NCBI GenBank assembly: GCA_937890355.1
Contig: CALACW010000133.1
Coordinates: 21,023 to 85,022, forward strand
Direction: 5' to 3'
DNA length: 64,000 nt
DNA from: CALACW01 sp002431305
Lineage (GTDB): Bacteria; Bacillota; Clostridia; Oscillospirales; Acutalibacteraceae
Within the stretch, counting starts at the first letter, position 1; the number at the start of each line of letters is the position of its first letter. The notes below the pieces were generated by a model that saw only the letters and a list, made by a program, of their open reading frames with translations, ran no database searches and was not told the origin of the DNA. Shown here piece by piece: positions 1 through 10,270 of the stretch. The translations under genes were made by a program, and so were the position numbers.

Positions 1-3000
1 CAGTGTTATTTTTACGTCTTTTATAAGTACGTCCGAAACGGAAATGTCAGCGCTTCTTGTGTTGTCTGCCATATTGCCGTCGGTTCCTTCTGGTGTTACG
101 GTAACGTAAACATTATTTCCGACAATAGATTCGGCGTTTACCATGATACGTTCGGTAACTGTTTCTCCGGGTTTAATTGACGTTCTTATCTGCATATCGC
201 ATATACTGCCCCCGTTTTCGTCCGATACGGAAACATTAAGAGTTTTTATTTCGGATGAACACTTATTCGTTATATCCGCATATATAAGTTCGTCGTCGGA
301 GAACGAAGAATAGTCGACATACAAATCATCTACCGAAATATCGATAAACTTATTTGTATTTATTACCGTGAGATCTGATGAAACTTCGGAACCGTCGTCA
401 GAGAATTTTACGCCGTTAACGCATATGCACAGTTCAGAATCCGAATTCAGAACAGCATCATACTCTCTTATGAATCTTTCGGTTTGAGAGAAAACGGGGT
501 AAATCGAACCGTAATCAAAATTCGACGCATTGAATTCACACGCATAAAGAGTACCGCATGTTGATTCGTTAACATTAGTAATAAGTATGTACTTACCCTC
601 AGAACCTGTTACCGCACTTAAGTTATTAATTGAGCTCAATCCCGCAAAAACGACGGAAGTTCCGTTATAAAACATCGATTTTGCACTTTCGGTAAAGAAC
701 AGTCCGTCATCAACGGCATTAAGAGAAGCAACGGAATTTTCGCCCTCGTAGACAGCTGTTTTTCCCGAAGAATCAAGAGCATAAATCACGTTATCATTTT
801 CGCTTGAAACAACATAAACGCCGGCAGATAAACAGGAAACGTCCATTGACGATATGCCGTTGAATTCATACGAGAAAACATCGGATACGTTTCCGTTGTT
901 TACTTCGCAGTAACTTACGGTGTCGGTTCCCTCTGCGTCGAAATAATCGTTTTCGCTGTTTGTGACATATGCTATTTTCGCTCCCGAGCCGGAAGCAGAT
1001 ATCGAATATCCGATTTCCGCCCTGTCATTATCCGTAACTCTGACAGGTTCTGAAAATGATGTGCCGTCAAAATACGAACAGTAAAGTTCACTCGAATTGA
1101 TACGTTCTGAGTAATCTGCGTTGTCATCACATTCTTTAGTCTCTGCAAACAGCAGATATACCCCGTTTGAATCATACGCGGTCTTCAGTCCGTCGCAGAA
1201 GCCTTTTGATTCAAATGCAACACGCGCACTCGACCACGTTCCGTTTTCAAAAATCGAATAGTAAACGTCCGTTCTGTTTACAGCCTGTTTTTCGGCATTA
1301 TCGTCTATCCAGAACATTGCCTCTCTTCCGTCCGGAAGAATTACGACCGACGGAGTCGAATACGGATACAAATCGTTTTTAGTAAACGTAAAATCATTTG
1401 ACTTAATATCCGTTGTCAGAGAATAATCGCGCTCAATCGGGGTAAAATCAAAACTTTTGCTCGATTTTAACGATTTACGTCTGGATTTATTTTCACTCTC
1501 GTCTTTTCTCGGATAAATTTGAAAATCCAAAAACCTGTGCGTAAATTCGCTTGTCTCGGCACCGAAAAACGCGGCTTTTGCCTTCAGGTCTCCCGTCAGT
1601 TTCATCGACATGCTGTCTTTAAATGACGCAGCGGGGAAACCGAATGTCGTTGACAGATCAAATACCGCCTTCGCCTGGGCATAAATTTTTATAATCGAAT
1701 TCTCACCGACTCCAAGCGTATACGAATTGTTTAATGAACCCGTAACGCTTCCCGAGAACGTAACTTCGTAATTCGACTGTTTTACGGTAAGACTTCCGCT
1801 CAATCCTCCGCCGATTCCTATTGAGGCATAAAATATTTTCAACGGTCTGACGGTAACCGAGGCGCCCATGTTAAACGATGTAATAAGACCGCCCTCTCTG
1901 AATTCAATTCCGTTTTTATAACTGAATTCGATATAACCGGCGAGGTCTGCATCGAAATTAAGACCGACAGATTCTATTCCGTTTGTCTTCATTCCTTTTC
2001 TCAGTTTCCTGAATTTGTTATACAAATCACGGGTAGGCGCATTTTCTCCCTCTATAGCCTTATAGAATGATTTAACTTCCTTATAAGATTCCGTCCAGTA
2101 TGCGCTCGACTGTTCCGCCTTGCCTATATTGGCTTTTTTTGTTTCTTTTGTACCTATCAGTATTTTAATCGTCTGAGTCTGCGGGTCGACAACTACGGAT
2201 GAATTCTCTAAAATAGGAAGATTAAACTTCGTATCAAGCTCGAAAATATTGAACTTAAATCCGAGAATATTAAGCTCGGGACCAACTATTTTATCGTTTT
2301 CGAATTTAACGGAAGAGAGAAGTTTTCTGATGTCAAAATTCAGACTGTCGAGAATACGCTGTCCCTCTTCGTCATAATCGAACGCATCCTCGGACGAAAC
2401 GGACGCCGTATAGCTGTATCCGCACGGACACGCATAAATAATCCCCTGAGAACCTTCCGTTTCCTTAAACGAATGGATGTGTTTGTCAAAAATCTTGCCG
2501 TAGTAGTACATCGAAAACAGCTGATCGTCAACCCTTGTTTCAAGTTTGACCTCTTCATCCGAAACGCCGTACAGCGTTATATCCGAAAGCGTTGAAAAAA
2601 GCTGTTTATTAGTAAGCTCGTTAGCTTCCTTAAACACGACGGAGTAATATTTTATAAGCGTACAGCCCGGACTCAGCGACTTAATCGAATTTAAATCCTC
2701 AACCTTGGTTCTCGAAGAGTCGGCATTGATAATAAATACGGCTTCCTCCTTAACCTCGGTCTGCGTTTCGTCAAGTCCCGTTTGTTTTCTCATAAGAGCG
2801 GTTATTTTATCAACCGAGATTGACGGCATATAAATCTCGGAGTCTGAAATATTCTTAAATCCGACATTGAAAAGCGCCGTTGCTTTATAATTGCCCAAAT
2901 CGACATTTCCCGCGAGATCCTTAACCTTTATCACAACATCGTCGTCATTTTTAAGCTGCATAAACAAATCGTCGGGAGTTTCAACGACAATGCTTATCGT

Positions 3001-6000
3001 ATCGGACATTTTTCTGACTTTGACTGCGTTTTCCGATACAAAAGACGCGCTTACGGGAACATTAAATTTATCAAGCGTACTGTTAAATTCCGCGGTAAGA
3101 GAATACTCGCCGGGCTCGTCGCCTCTGAGAATCCACGTTGCACTGGAATCCGACTGTCCCTTAATGACAGAATCTATGGTCGAGGACTGCATCAAAGTAA
3201 GTCCGTCGGGAATTTTAAGCTGAGCTGTACAGTCTGTCAGCGTAAAATCTTCGGATGAATTATTAATTATACGAAGCGTTGCGCTGTAGAACTGTTTCAG
3301 ATATGTAACGTGAACGGGAGCCTCGATAACGGCTATTACTTCGGCGTTGCTGTCATTGGGAATGTATGCAACATTTTTTATCTCGTTATATCCGCCGGTT
3401 CCGGGAGTATTTATTATTCCGCCGGAATCCGATACGGTATAGGACAAAATTCTTTCATTGTTTCGAATGTACGATATCGGAACCTCGGAATTGCCGTATC
3501 TGAGCGTTACGGTAGCTCTGTACACCTGCTGATTCGCCGGGTCGTTTACGTCAAGTCCCGCCGCAGCGATTTCTTCAAACGTCATTTCGCGCACATTGAA
3601 ACTTCCCGAAACAATATCCTGTTTTACAAGGGTCAGCTGAGCATTCGTCGTAACGCCCGACAGAACGCTTACGCTTGTGCATGCGGGAAGATAACCGTTT
3701 TTATAGACTCCTATATTATGTGCGCCTACATCCATAACGAACGAAGCGTATCCGTTTGCGTCAGTATATACAATCTGCTGTCTGAATTCGCCCAAATCAA
3801 AGTATACGGGTACGCCGGGCATTGCCGTTTTATTTTCGTCGGCGACTTTGATTCTCACCGTACCGAGCAGTTTACGGTCTGTAACGGTTATAATTTTCGA
3901 GCAGGCAGCGGTATTTCCGTTTTCATCGGTCACCTTGAGAGTTATGATATACTCTCCCGTTTGCTTATATGATTTATTGACATCGGGCGACGCTGAGGCA
4001 GTGGAATCGCCGAAATCCCATTCATACGAAACGATATTGACATTTTCGCTTAATATTTTTGCACTGACGGATTCCTGAACATTAACCTCGAAGTACGACC
4101 TGCATTCGATTTCTGCTTTAATTTCGGTTTTCGGGGCAGGCACGGTAACGCTGTTTGAATAAAAACTTTTAACATTTCCCGTTTTATCAACAGCGTCAAC
4201 TCGATATGTATACGTACCCTCTCCCACTGCATCGGAAAATGTGTAGGAATGACTCGAATTTGCGCTTCTCGAGCCGACTGCCGTGTAGCCTCTGCCGGAA
4301 ATTCGTCTGTATATTCTGAATCCGGCAATATCCGTTTCGTTATTGTCTTTCCATGTGACAATATTAATGCCGGAATCATATACCGCGCTTAGCTGATTAA
4401 CTTCGGGCGCTGTTTTGTCGGTTTTATAAACCATTACGCCGGACATGTCGCTTTTAAGTCCCGCGATATCCGTACAGTAAGCACGGACATATATTTTTTC
4501 ACCGTCGGAAACATCACTCAAATCAAGGTATACTGATATGACAGTGCTTTGAAGAGCAATATTCTCTTCCTTTTTAAGAAGAACGTAATCACCGTCGGAA
4601 CCGATTCTGTATTCAATAACAACATCCTCAAGCAGATTATTATCGCTTGCGAGAACGCTTATTTTGTTATATGCTTCGCCCACATACGTCCCTGCCGGAG
4701 GATTGATGCTGTTGATAACCGGTTTTATCGTATCGGCAAGCGCGTTTGCAAAAACAGTCTTACTGTAACCGCTTGTATTTCCGCATGTATCAGAACATGT
4801 AACTTTGTAATAATATACGACCCCGCGCTTTGCTGTTCTGTCATAATAATCGAGTTTTTTAATATTCGAGGCAATAAGGGAGTATTCGCCGTCCTCCGAC
4901 AGCGCTCTGTAAACGGAATACGAGCCGATATCCTCTTCACTGCCCTGCGTCCACGAAATTCTGACATATCCGTCGGATCCGACAGCGGAAACATTTTCGG
5001 GAACTGCGGGTGCGGTTTTATCTACATAATACTGAACGTACGGCGCCGAGGAACTCGTATCGCCGACATTTCCCGAATTATCCTCTGCGACAGCGCGGAC
5101 ATAGATATCCCCGTCGCTTCTGTTCTCGAGATTGATTTTAAAGTTTACAGTCCATTTTGCCCTTAAAACAGGAGCATAAACCGTATCTAAATCTGTCCAT
5201 GTTACCGCGTCGTCGGAAACCTGGAAAGTAACGGATTTTACCGCGCAGTCATCCTCTGCCGTGACTTTAAAATCAATGAAATCGTTATATCTGCCCGGTT
5301 CGGGAGATTGTACGGTTATAACGGGAGCTGTTGTATCTTTAAGCGTTCTGACAGTAAGTTCATCAGAATATTCGCCGATATTACCCGCATTGTCTACAGC
5401 CGTTACCCTGAATGTATAATCGGTATCGGGACTTAACTGCGTAAGATTATATCCGAGAGACGTGTATATTTTAGCTTCCTGTGTGAAAATACCGTTTACC
5501 TTTCTTTGAAGAATAAAATACGCGGTATCCTTTGCCTCCGGTTTATCCCACGCAAGCGTAATAACGGACGACAGAACGCTTTTAGCCCTGAGTCCCTTTA
5601 CCTGTCCGGGCGGGGTATTGTCTATAATATAAGTATATACGGGCGTTAAGTCGCTTGTGTTCATATCCTTATCCGTTGCAGACGCACGAACCTTTACCGT
5701 CGCCTCTGCATATTCGGATGTATCAAATACAATTATATTCGACTCGCTCTCGCCGACTTTCCGCCATGTGTTTCCGTCATCGTCGGAGACTTCAAGAGCA
5801 TATGACTCGATTCCTATATTATCGCTCGCGGTAACTGTAACGTTTACGGTACCGCTGATAAGGCTTCCCGACGCGGGAGTCAGCTTAGTAACGACGGGAG
5901 GTATCGTATCTTTTGTCGGCACAGCCGAAACATCGTCTGAAAATTCGCCCGCAATCTCCCCCTTTACCGCCGTAATTCTGTAAGTATATTCGTTGCCGGC

Positions 6001-9000
6001 AACGACCGACGAATCAATATATGCGAGCGTATCACGCGAATCAATCTTTACCAACAGGTCAAAATCTCTGTCCGCCTGTGATTTTCTGTATATCTCATAA
6101 CCGGTTACAGACGCTTCGGCCGCTTTTGTCCACGAAAGTTCAACTTTATAGATACCTCCGACGGCAACAAAACCGGCAAGTTTTTCGGCAGGGTCGGGCA
6201 CCTCGTATGTATCGAAACACCTTGAACACGTGTATACGGTAAATCCTTCTCCGGTTAATGAGTCAATTTTGCGCGAGGAGTTGTAATCATGTCCGAGAGC
6301 GGGGATTTCAACAGGATTTATTATTTCATTACAGCGAGCACATATTTGATATTTTTTTCCGCCATTTAAACATGAAGCTTCTTTTTCGACTATCCAATCG
6401 GAAGAATCATCATGCCCCGGGGCTTTTATTGTTCTATTATCAATTCTTGCACTACAGTTTTCCCTCAAACAATGGCGGGATTCGCTTCCGTCTTTTATAC
6501 AAGTCGGCATAATATCCACTGTCCATTCATTTGAATACAAATGAGAATCGGGATCATGTTTTATTAGAATGTCATATGTATTATTACATACCGAACAATA
6601 ATATATTTCTTTACCGTCCTGTGTACATGTAGGTAAAACTGTATCTTTTAATACAGCTTTTTCATGTAAACATTTTATTTCTTCAAATTTTATAAATGAA
6701 CCGGAGGCATATTCTTCGGCGGTAGAATTCTTATATCCATGGATTACCGAATTCTTTTGTCCGATTCCGATAGATTTAATTGTACATTTAGGATTATAGA
6801 AATAAACATCAGATATCTGCGGACAATTACTTAATGCATTAACTCCTACATGTTCAACACTGTCGGTAAAAATTATTGATGTTAATTTATCACATGAAGT
6901 GAATGACCCTCCGCTAACTGTTTTTACATTATTAAAGTATATATTGCTTAGGTTTTTACATGCATAAAACGATGACTTTCCTATTTCTGAGACATCAGCA
7001 CCAAGTTCAACATCTGTCAACGATGACATATTCGAAAAAGCCATATCGCCTATTTTATTAATCCCGGGGTTAACTGTTATTTTTCGAATATACTTTTCAT
7101 AATTCAGCCAACCGGCATTTTTAGAAGTATCGGCAACTCCGTTTTTTGTACACCGCTGATTTGAAAAAGCATCAATCTCCCCGACACCGCTGAAAATTAT
7201 TGTGTTGTTTTGTATTGTCCACGCAATTCCGTTTGCTTCTGTTCCTGAAAAAATCGGATGTTCTTCATCTATATTCACAAATTTCAGTTCATTATCGGCA
7301 GCAAACGTTTCAGCAGTAGAATTGACATGTCCGTATATTACTGATTTAGAATACTTTGAGTTTTTATCAACAGAACATGTTTTATTCTCAATTGCAATAA
7401 CTTCTGCGCTTGCCGGAAATGCATTTTCGCCTATTTGAACGATAGAATTGGGACAATATATTAATTTTAAATCTGAACAGCCGTAAAATGCATAACTGCC
7501 GATATCTGCAAGAAGAGAAGGGAAATTAACACTGTCAAGCCGCTGACAAAAGAAAAATGCATTCTTGCCAATCTGTTTTAACTTATTAGGCAAAACAACA
7601 CTTTCAAGTGAAATACAATTCGCCAAAGCATTATCCCCGATATACGTCATAGCATAAGGAAAAACCAATTTTTTCAAATTAAAGTTTTGATTAAACCAAG
7701 TACCGGTAAAAGCATATTCATCAATTTTTTTTGTCTGTGCAGGGATGAAGTACTCAGACGGTCCGCATAACGGATAAGATACTAAAGTATTTTTATAAAA
7801 AAGTGCTGTTCCGTCGGAACTAAACTTTTTATTTGCATTAGATACATTGATAGATTTTAAGAAAAAGCTGTTAAAAAACAACTTATTAAAAGAAGAAAAA
7901 CCTGAGCCGAGCGTGATAGATTTCAAATAACTATTCATCGGATAAAAAACAGTATTTATTGATAATACACTGTCAGGCATTATATACTCTTCACTTGTTT
8001 TGTAAGACGGGTAAAGAATTAATTCTGACATGTCTTTATTATACAACACGCCGTCAGATTCACAAAAATACTGATTTTCCGCTTTTACTTTAATAACCGG
8101 AATATAATATCCGAATTGTTCGGCTATAATTTTAGAAACAGATTCAGGCAATTCAACTTCCCTGACATTTGTATACAATCCGAAAATTGAGACATCAACT
8201 TTTTCAGATTCAGCACCTGATAAATCTATTTTTTTTATAAAAGAGAGAAAACAATTTGCCGGAATCTCTGATGAATCATTAATTGTTAAATCTCCGGTAC
8301 CGAAAAATCGGAGTGTTTCTCCGTCATTACATATCCGCCATTTTAAGCCCGTCGGTAAAGTTCCGGCAGTAGAGTAACAGCATAAATTCTTATCCGTGTT
8401 TTGTATTAATGTTTCAGTATTTGAATCTGAAAATACAAGAGAAAATGCACTGTTATAACAATACCATTCAATTGTCCTTTTCCATTGTCCCAACGGATTC
8501 GCCTTACCGGATTCATACGTCAGAGAGCGATAACTGTCAACGAGATATGCTGCGCTCGTAAATTTCGTATTATTCTCATTATCTGATTCTGATTTTTTCG
8601 TTACAGACACTCTGATATTTCCGAGCTCGTTTAAATTATTTTCCGGGGCGGCGACCGAACCGTATTTATTCTCTGCATACGATTCGGATTTATTACTGTC
8701 ATCCCATTTCCAATCATCCGAAAACGGGATCAACGCATTAAGTAAAACTTCAGAATATCCGTCAGCATCAGTAAGTTCAACGATTCTGCTTCTTATTTTT
8801 GAAAACCAGTTATATTCAGAACGCTCAGCCTCCAAAACCGGCTGCAACGCAATCAGAACATTATAAACATAACCTTTAGACGTATTATCAACAACAGAAA
8901 CATTTACGGTATCTGAACCGGAAACAGAATACTTATCAATTTCATTTGAGTTCTCGAATTCATTCAGTGCATTTTTTAAAGTTTCTATTTGCTCTTGGGT

Positions 9001-10113
9001 TGCACAAATATTCCCCGTGTCACCTGTTGTTATGCATGAAAGTGACTTGTGAGGTATTCCGTCTTCTATCGCCTTTTCATGCTGTGCCGAGCCAGCAGAG
9101 CAATACACAACAATGCCGTTCGACTGTGGCATAGAAAGATGGCTTATTAAGCCGCTGAGTGTTTGATAGAAAAATGAGTAGTCATCATGAACACCATTTG
9201 TATATTTAGAAATAAACCGAGAATAAAACGAAATAAATTCATCAGAATCAGAAATTTTACAATCCATTCCGTTTTGAATATAAAAATCAGAATATGCAAT
9301 CTCAAAATCAATAAATTCACGGGACATTAATGATGAAAAGCTAACGGAAACTGACTTCGATTTATTTATAATCTGCAAATTGGACGCTATTATTTCATGT
9401 ATAAAACCATATGCATATTCTAATGTTGAAGGTAAAACAATCCTGGTATCTACACAGGTTAAACATGTTTTTCCTAATGATATGACACCCTCGGGGATAT
9501 TATATTCCGTAATTTTATAACAGTTAACAAATGCATTATCGCCTATTTTCTTCAAAGTAGACGGAAACTTAACACTTTTTGCATTTATCGCATCACAAAA
9601 AGAGGAATTACCGATATATGTTATTCCCTCTCCGACAACTATTTTTTCAATATCTAAAAAATAATCATACCATGGTATATCACTGGGAGAAACTATAATT
9701 CCATTTTCACTTACGGCATTACAGGAATAATCATCCATTTCACCGGTTCCGTCAATATATAACGTAGACGTTTCCGAATCAAAAGACCATGAAATATCTC
9801 CGACTCCCGTTTTTTCATAAGGATCCGTTTGACTGCTAAAAACACTTATATGTTTTCTGGTAAGTGCATTTTTTCGAACAGTACTGCTGTATACTTCATT
9901 ATTTTTACTCTTAATATCAGTTAACGTTTTCTCAGCTTGTTCAATCGGGCTCTGAAAAGAAACTGTCTCTGAATTGACGTTTCTGTTTTCAGGATCCGCA
10001 TTTGTTTTTTTGTACGATTGCGCATATACAGGGAAAACAGCTGAAAAAGATGACATCAAAACAATAAGCGATAAAATCACCGCTAAGGCTCTAAATCCAA
10101 CTCTTTTTTTCAT
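1..10113 (-). CDS. Giant secreted LRR/FN3/PKD surface protein, partial
   Basis: The reading frame opens at an ATG at 10113 and stays open to the left edge, so 3371 residues are visible and the C-terminus is missing. Residues 1-32 are a signal peptide ending FPVYAQ. Approximate order: BspA-type leucine-rich repeats (104-231), an unassigned region (231-555), two more LRR blocks (578-911 and 951-1118, with typical I-x-x-x-A-F-x-x-C units), four Cys-pair modules (1138-1288), a long run of FN3/Ig-like domains (1308-2018), a PKD domain (SYEWDFGDS, about 2018-2078), a CnaB/carboxypeptidase-regulatory-like domain (2081-2158), then beta-rich segments including propeller-like repeats near the visible end. 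It is probably a cell-surface adhesin or matrix protein. No anchor motif is visible because the end is absent. The LRR half is AT-richer than the FN3 half. The product class is sure; the ligand is unknown. Confidence 0.9.
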   Translation of the reverse strand, partial: MKKRVGFRALAVILSLIVLMSSFSAVFPVYAQSYKKTNADPENRNVNSETVSFQSPIEQAEKTLTDIKSKNNEVYSSTVRKNALTRKHISVFSSQTDPYEKTGVGDISWSFDSETSTLYIDGTGEMDDYSCNAVSENGIIVSPSDIPWYDYFLDIEKIVVGEGITYIGNSSFCDAINAKSVKFPSTLKKIGDNAFVNCYKITEYNIPEGVISLGKTCLTCVDTRIVLPSTLEYAYGFIHEIIASNLQIINKSKSVSVSFSSLMSREFIDFEIAYSDFYIQNGMDCKISDSDEFISFYSRFISKYTNGVHDDYSFFYQTLSGLISHLSMPQSNGIVVYCSAGSAQHEKAIEDGIPHKSLSCITTGDTGNICATQEQIETLKNALNEFENSNEIDKYSVSGSDTVNVSVVDNTSKGYVYNVLIALQPVLEAERSEYNWFSKIRSRIVELTDADGYSEVLLNALIPFSDDWKWDDSNKSESYAENKYGSVAAPENNLNELGNIRVSVTKKSESDNENNTKFTSAAYLVDSYRSLTYESGKANPLGQWKRTIEWYCYNSAFSLVFSDSNTETLIQNTDKNLCCYSTAGTLPTGLKWRICNDGETLRFFGTGDLTINDSSEIPANCFLSFIKKIDLSGAESEKVDVSIFGLYTNVREVELPESVSKIIAEQFGYYIPVIKVKAENQYFCESDGVLYNKDMSELILYPSYKTSEEYIMPDSVLSINTVFYPMNSYLKSITLGSGFSSFNKLFFNSFFLKSINVSNANKKFSSDGTALFYKNTLVSYPLCGPSEYFIPAQTKKIDEYAFTGTWFNQNFNLKKLVFPYAMTYIGDNALANCISLESVVLPNKLKQIGKNAFFFCQRLDSVNFPSLLADIGSYAFYGCSDLKLIYCPNSIVQIGENAFPASAEVIAIENKTCSVDKNSKYSKSVIYGHVNSTAETFAADNELKFVNIDEEHPIFSGTEANGIAWTIQNNTIIFSGVGEIDAFSNQRCTKNGVADTSKNAGWLNYEKYIRKITVNPGINKIGDMAFSNMSSLTDVELGADVSEIGKSSFYACKNLSNIYFNNVKTVSGGSFTSCDKLTSIIFTDSVEHVGVNALSNCPQISDVYFYNPKCTIKSIGIGQKNSVIHGYKNSTAEEYASGSFIKFEEIKCLHEKAVLKDTVLPTCTQDGKEIYYCSVCNNTYDILIKHDPDSHLYSNEWTVDIMPTCIKDGSESRHCLRENCSARIDNRTIKAPGHDDSSDWIVEKEASCLNGGKKYQICARCNEIINPVEIPALGHDYNSSRKIDSLTGEGFTVYTCSRCFDTYEVPDPAEKLAGFVAVGGIYKVELSWTKAAEASVTGYEIYRKSQADRDFDLLVKIDSRDTLAYIDSSVVAGNEYTYRITAVKGEIAGEFSDDVSAVPTKDTIPPVVTKLTPASGSLISGTVNVTVTASDNIGIESYALEVSDDDGNTWRKVGESESNIIVFDTSEYAEATVKVRASATDKDMNTSDLTPVYTYIIDNTPPGQVKGLRAKSVLSSVITLAWDKPEAKDTAYFILQRKVNGIFTQEAKIYTSLGYNLTQLSPDTDYTFRVTAVDNAGNIGEYSDELTVRTLKDTTAPVITVQSPEPGRYNDFIDFKVTAEDDCAVKSVTFQVSDDAVTWTDLDTVYAPVLRAKWTVNFKINLENRSDGDIYVRAVAEDNSGNVGDTSSSAPYVQYYVDKTAPAVPENVSAVGSDGYVRISWTQGSEEDIGSYSVYRALSEDGEYSLIASNIKKLDYYDRTAKRGVVYYYKVTCSDTCGNTSGYSKTVFANALADTIKPVINSINPPAGTYVGEAYNKISVLASDNNLLEDVVIEYRIGSDGDYVLLKKEENIALQSTVISVYLDLSDVSDGEKIYVRAYCTDIAGLKSDMSGVMVYKTDKTAPEVNQLSAVYDSGINIVTWKDNNETDIAGFRIYRRISGRGYTAVGSRSANSSHSYTFSDAVGEGTYTYRVDAVDKTGNVKSFYSNSVTVPAPKTEIKAEIECRSYFEVNVQESVSAKILSENVNIVSYEWDFGDSTASASPDVNKSYKQTGEYIITLKVTDENGNTAACSKIITVTDRKLLGTVRIKVADENKTAMPGVPVYFDLGEFRQQIVYTDANGYASFVMDVGAHNIGVYKNGYLPACTSVSVLSGVTTNAQLTLVKQDIVSGSFNVREMTFEEIAAAGLDVNDPANQQVYRATVTLRYGNSEVPISYIRNNERILSYTVSDSGGIINTPGTGGYNEIKNVAYIPNDSNAEVIAVIEAPVHVTYLKQFYSATLRIINNSSEDFTLTDCTAQLKIPDGLTLMQSSTIDSVIKGQSDSSATWILRGDEPGEYSLTAEFNSTLDKFNVPVSASFVSENAVKVRKMSDTISIVVETPDDLFMQLKNDDDVVIKVKDLAGNVDLGNYKATALFNVGFKNISDSEIYMPSISVDKITALMRKQTGLDETQTEVKEEAVFIINADSSRTKVEDLNSIKSLSPGCTLIKYYSVVFKEANELTNKQLFSTLSDITLYGVSDEEVKLETRVDDQLFSMYYYGKIFDKHIHSFKETEGSQGIIYACPCGYSYTASVSSEDAFDYDEEGQRILDSLNFDIRKLLSSVKFENDKIVGPELNILGFKFNIFELDTKFNLPILENSSVVVDPQTQTIKILIGTKETKKANIGKAEQSSAYWTESYKEVKSFYKAIEGENAPTRDLYNKFRKLRKGMKTNGIESVGLNFDADLAGYIEFSYKNGIEFREGGLITSFNMGASVTVRPLKIFYASIGIGGGLSGSLTVKQSNYEVTFSGSVTGSLNNSYTLGVGENSIIKIYAQAKAVFDLSTTFGFPAASFKDSMSMKLTGDLKAKAAFFGAETSEFTHRFLDFQIYPRKDESENKSRRKSLKSSKSFDFTPIERDYSLTTDIKSNDFTFTKNDLYPYSTPSVVILPDGREAMFWIDDNAEKQAVNRTDVYYSIFENGTWSSARVAFESKGFCDGLKTAYDSNGVYLLFAETKECDDNADYSERINSSELYCSYFDGTSFSEPVRVTDNDRAEIGYSISASGSGAKIAYVTNSENDYFDAEGTDTVSYCEVNNGNVSDVFSYEFNGISSMDVSCLSAGVYVVSSENDNVIYALDSSGKTAVYEGENSVASLNAVDDGLFFTESAKSMFYNGTSVVFAGLSSINNLSAVTGSEGKYILITNVNESTCGTLYACEFNASNFDYGSIYPVFSQTERFIREYDAVLNSDSELCICVNGVKFSDDGSEVSSDLTVINTNKFIDISVDDLYVDYSSFSDDELIYADITNKCSSEIKTLNVSVSDENGGSICDMQIRTSIKPGETVTERIMVNAESIVGNNVYVTVTPEGTDGNMADNTRSADISVSDVLIKDVKITL

Positions 10114-10175
10114 ATAAATACCCCCATAATTTTCTAAACATACAAAAATCAATACAAAACAATAATTATGAATTT

Positions 10176-10204
10176 ATTATACATATCAACTATATAAATG
10201 TCAA
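10176..10204 (-). promoter_or_regulatory. Consensus sigma-A promoter of the giant surface protein
   Basis: On the minus strand a perfect TTGACA (10204-10199), a 17-bp spacer and a perfect TATAAT (10181-10176) lie about 60 bp before the ATG. The ribosome site is a G-run (GGGGG) just upstream of the start. A consensus promoter suggests high basal expression. Confidence 0.8.
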
Positions 10205-10242
10205 TACTCTACCTGCTATTCTATTTAGAGAGAAAATAAAAC

Positions 10243-10269
10243 AAAAAAACAGGTGAATCACCTGTTTTT
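10243..10269 (-). terminator. Terminator after hisIE
   Basis: The inverted repeat AACAGGTGA/TCACCTGTT is followed by a T-run in the minus direction. It separates hisIE from the giant surface-protein gene, so the two are not one operon. Confidence 0.75.
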
Positions 10270-10270
10270 A

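Noticed and set aside
3310..5166. Long plus-strand frames (205-220 aa) opposite the giant surface gene
   Set aside because: They lie antisense to a well-supported FN3/PKD reading frame, lack ribosome sites and have low-complexity composition; they follow from codon bias.
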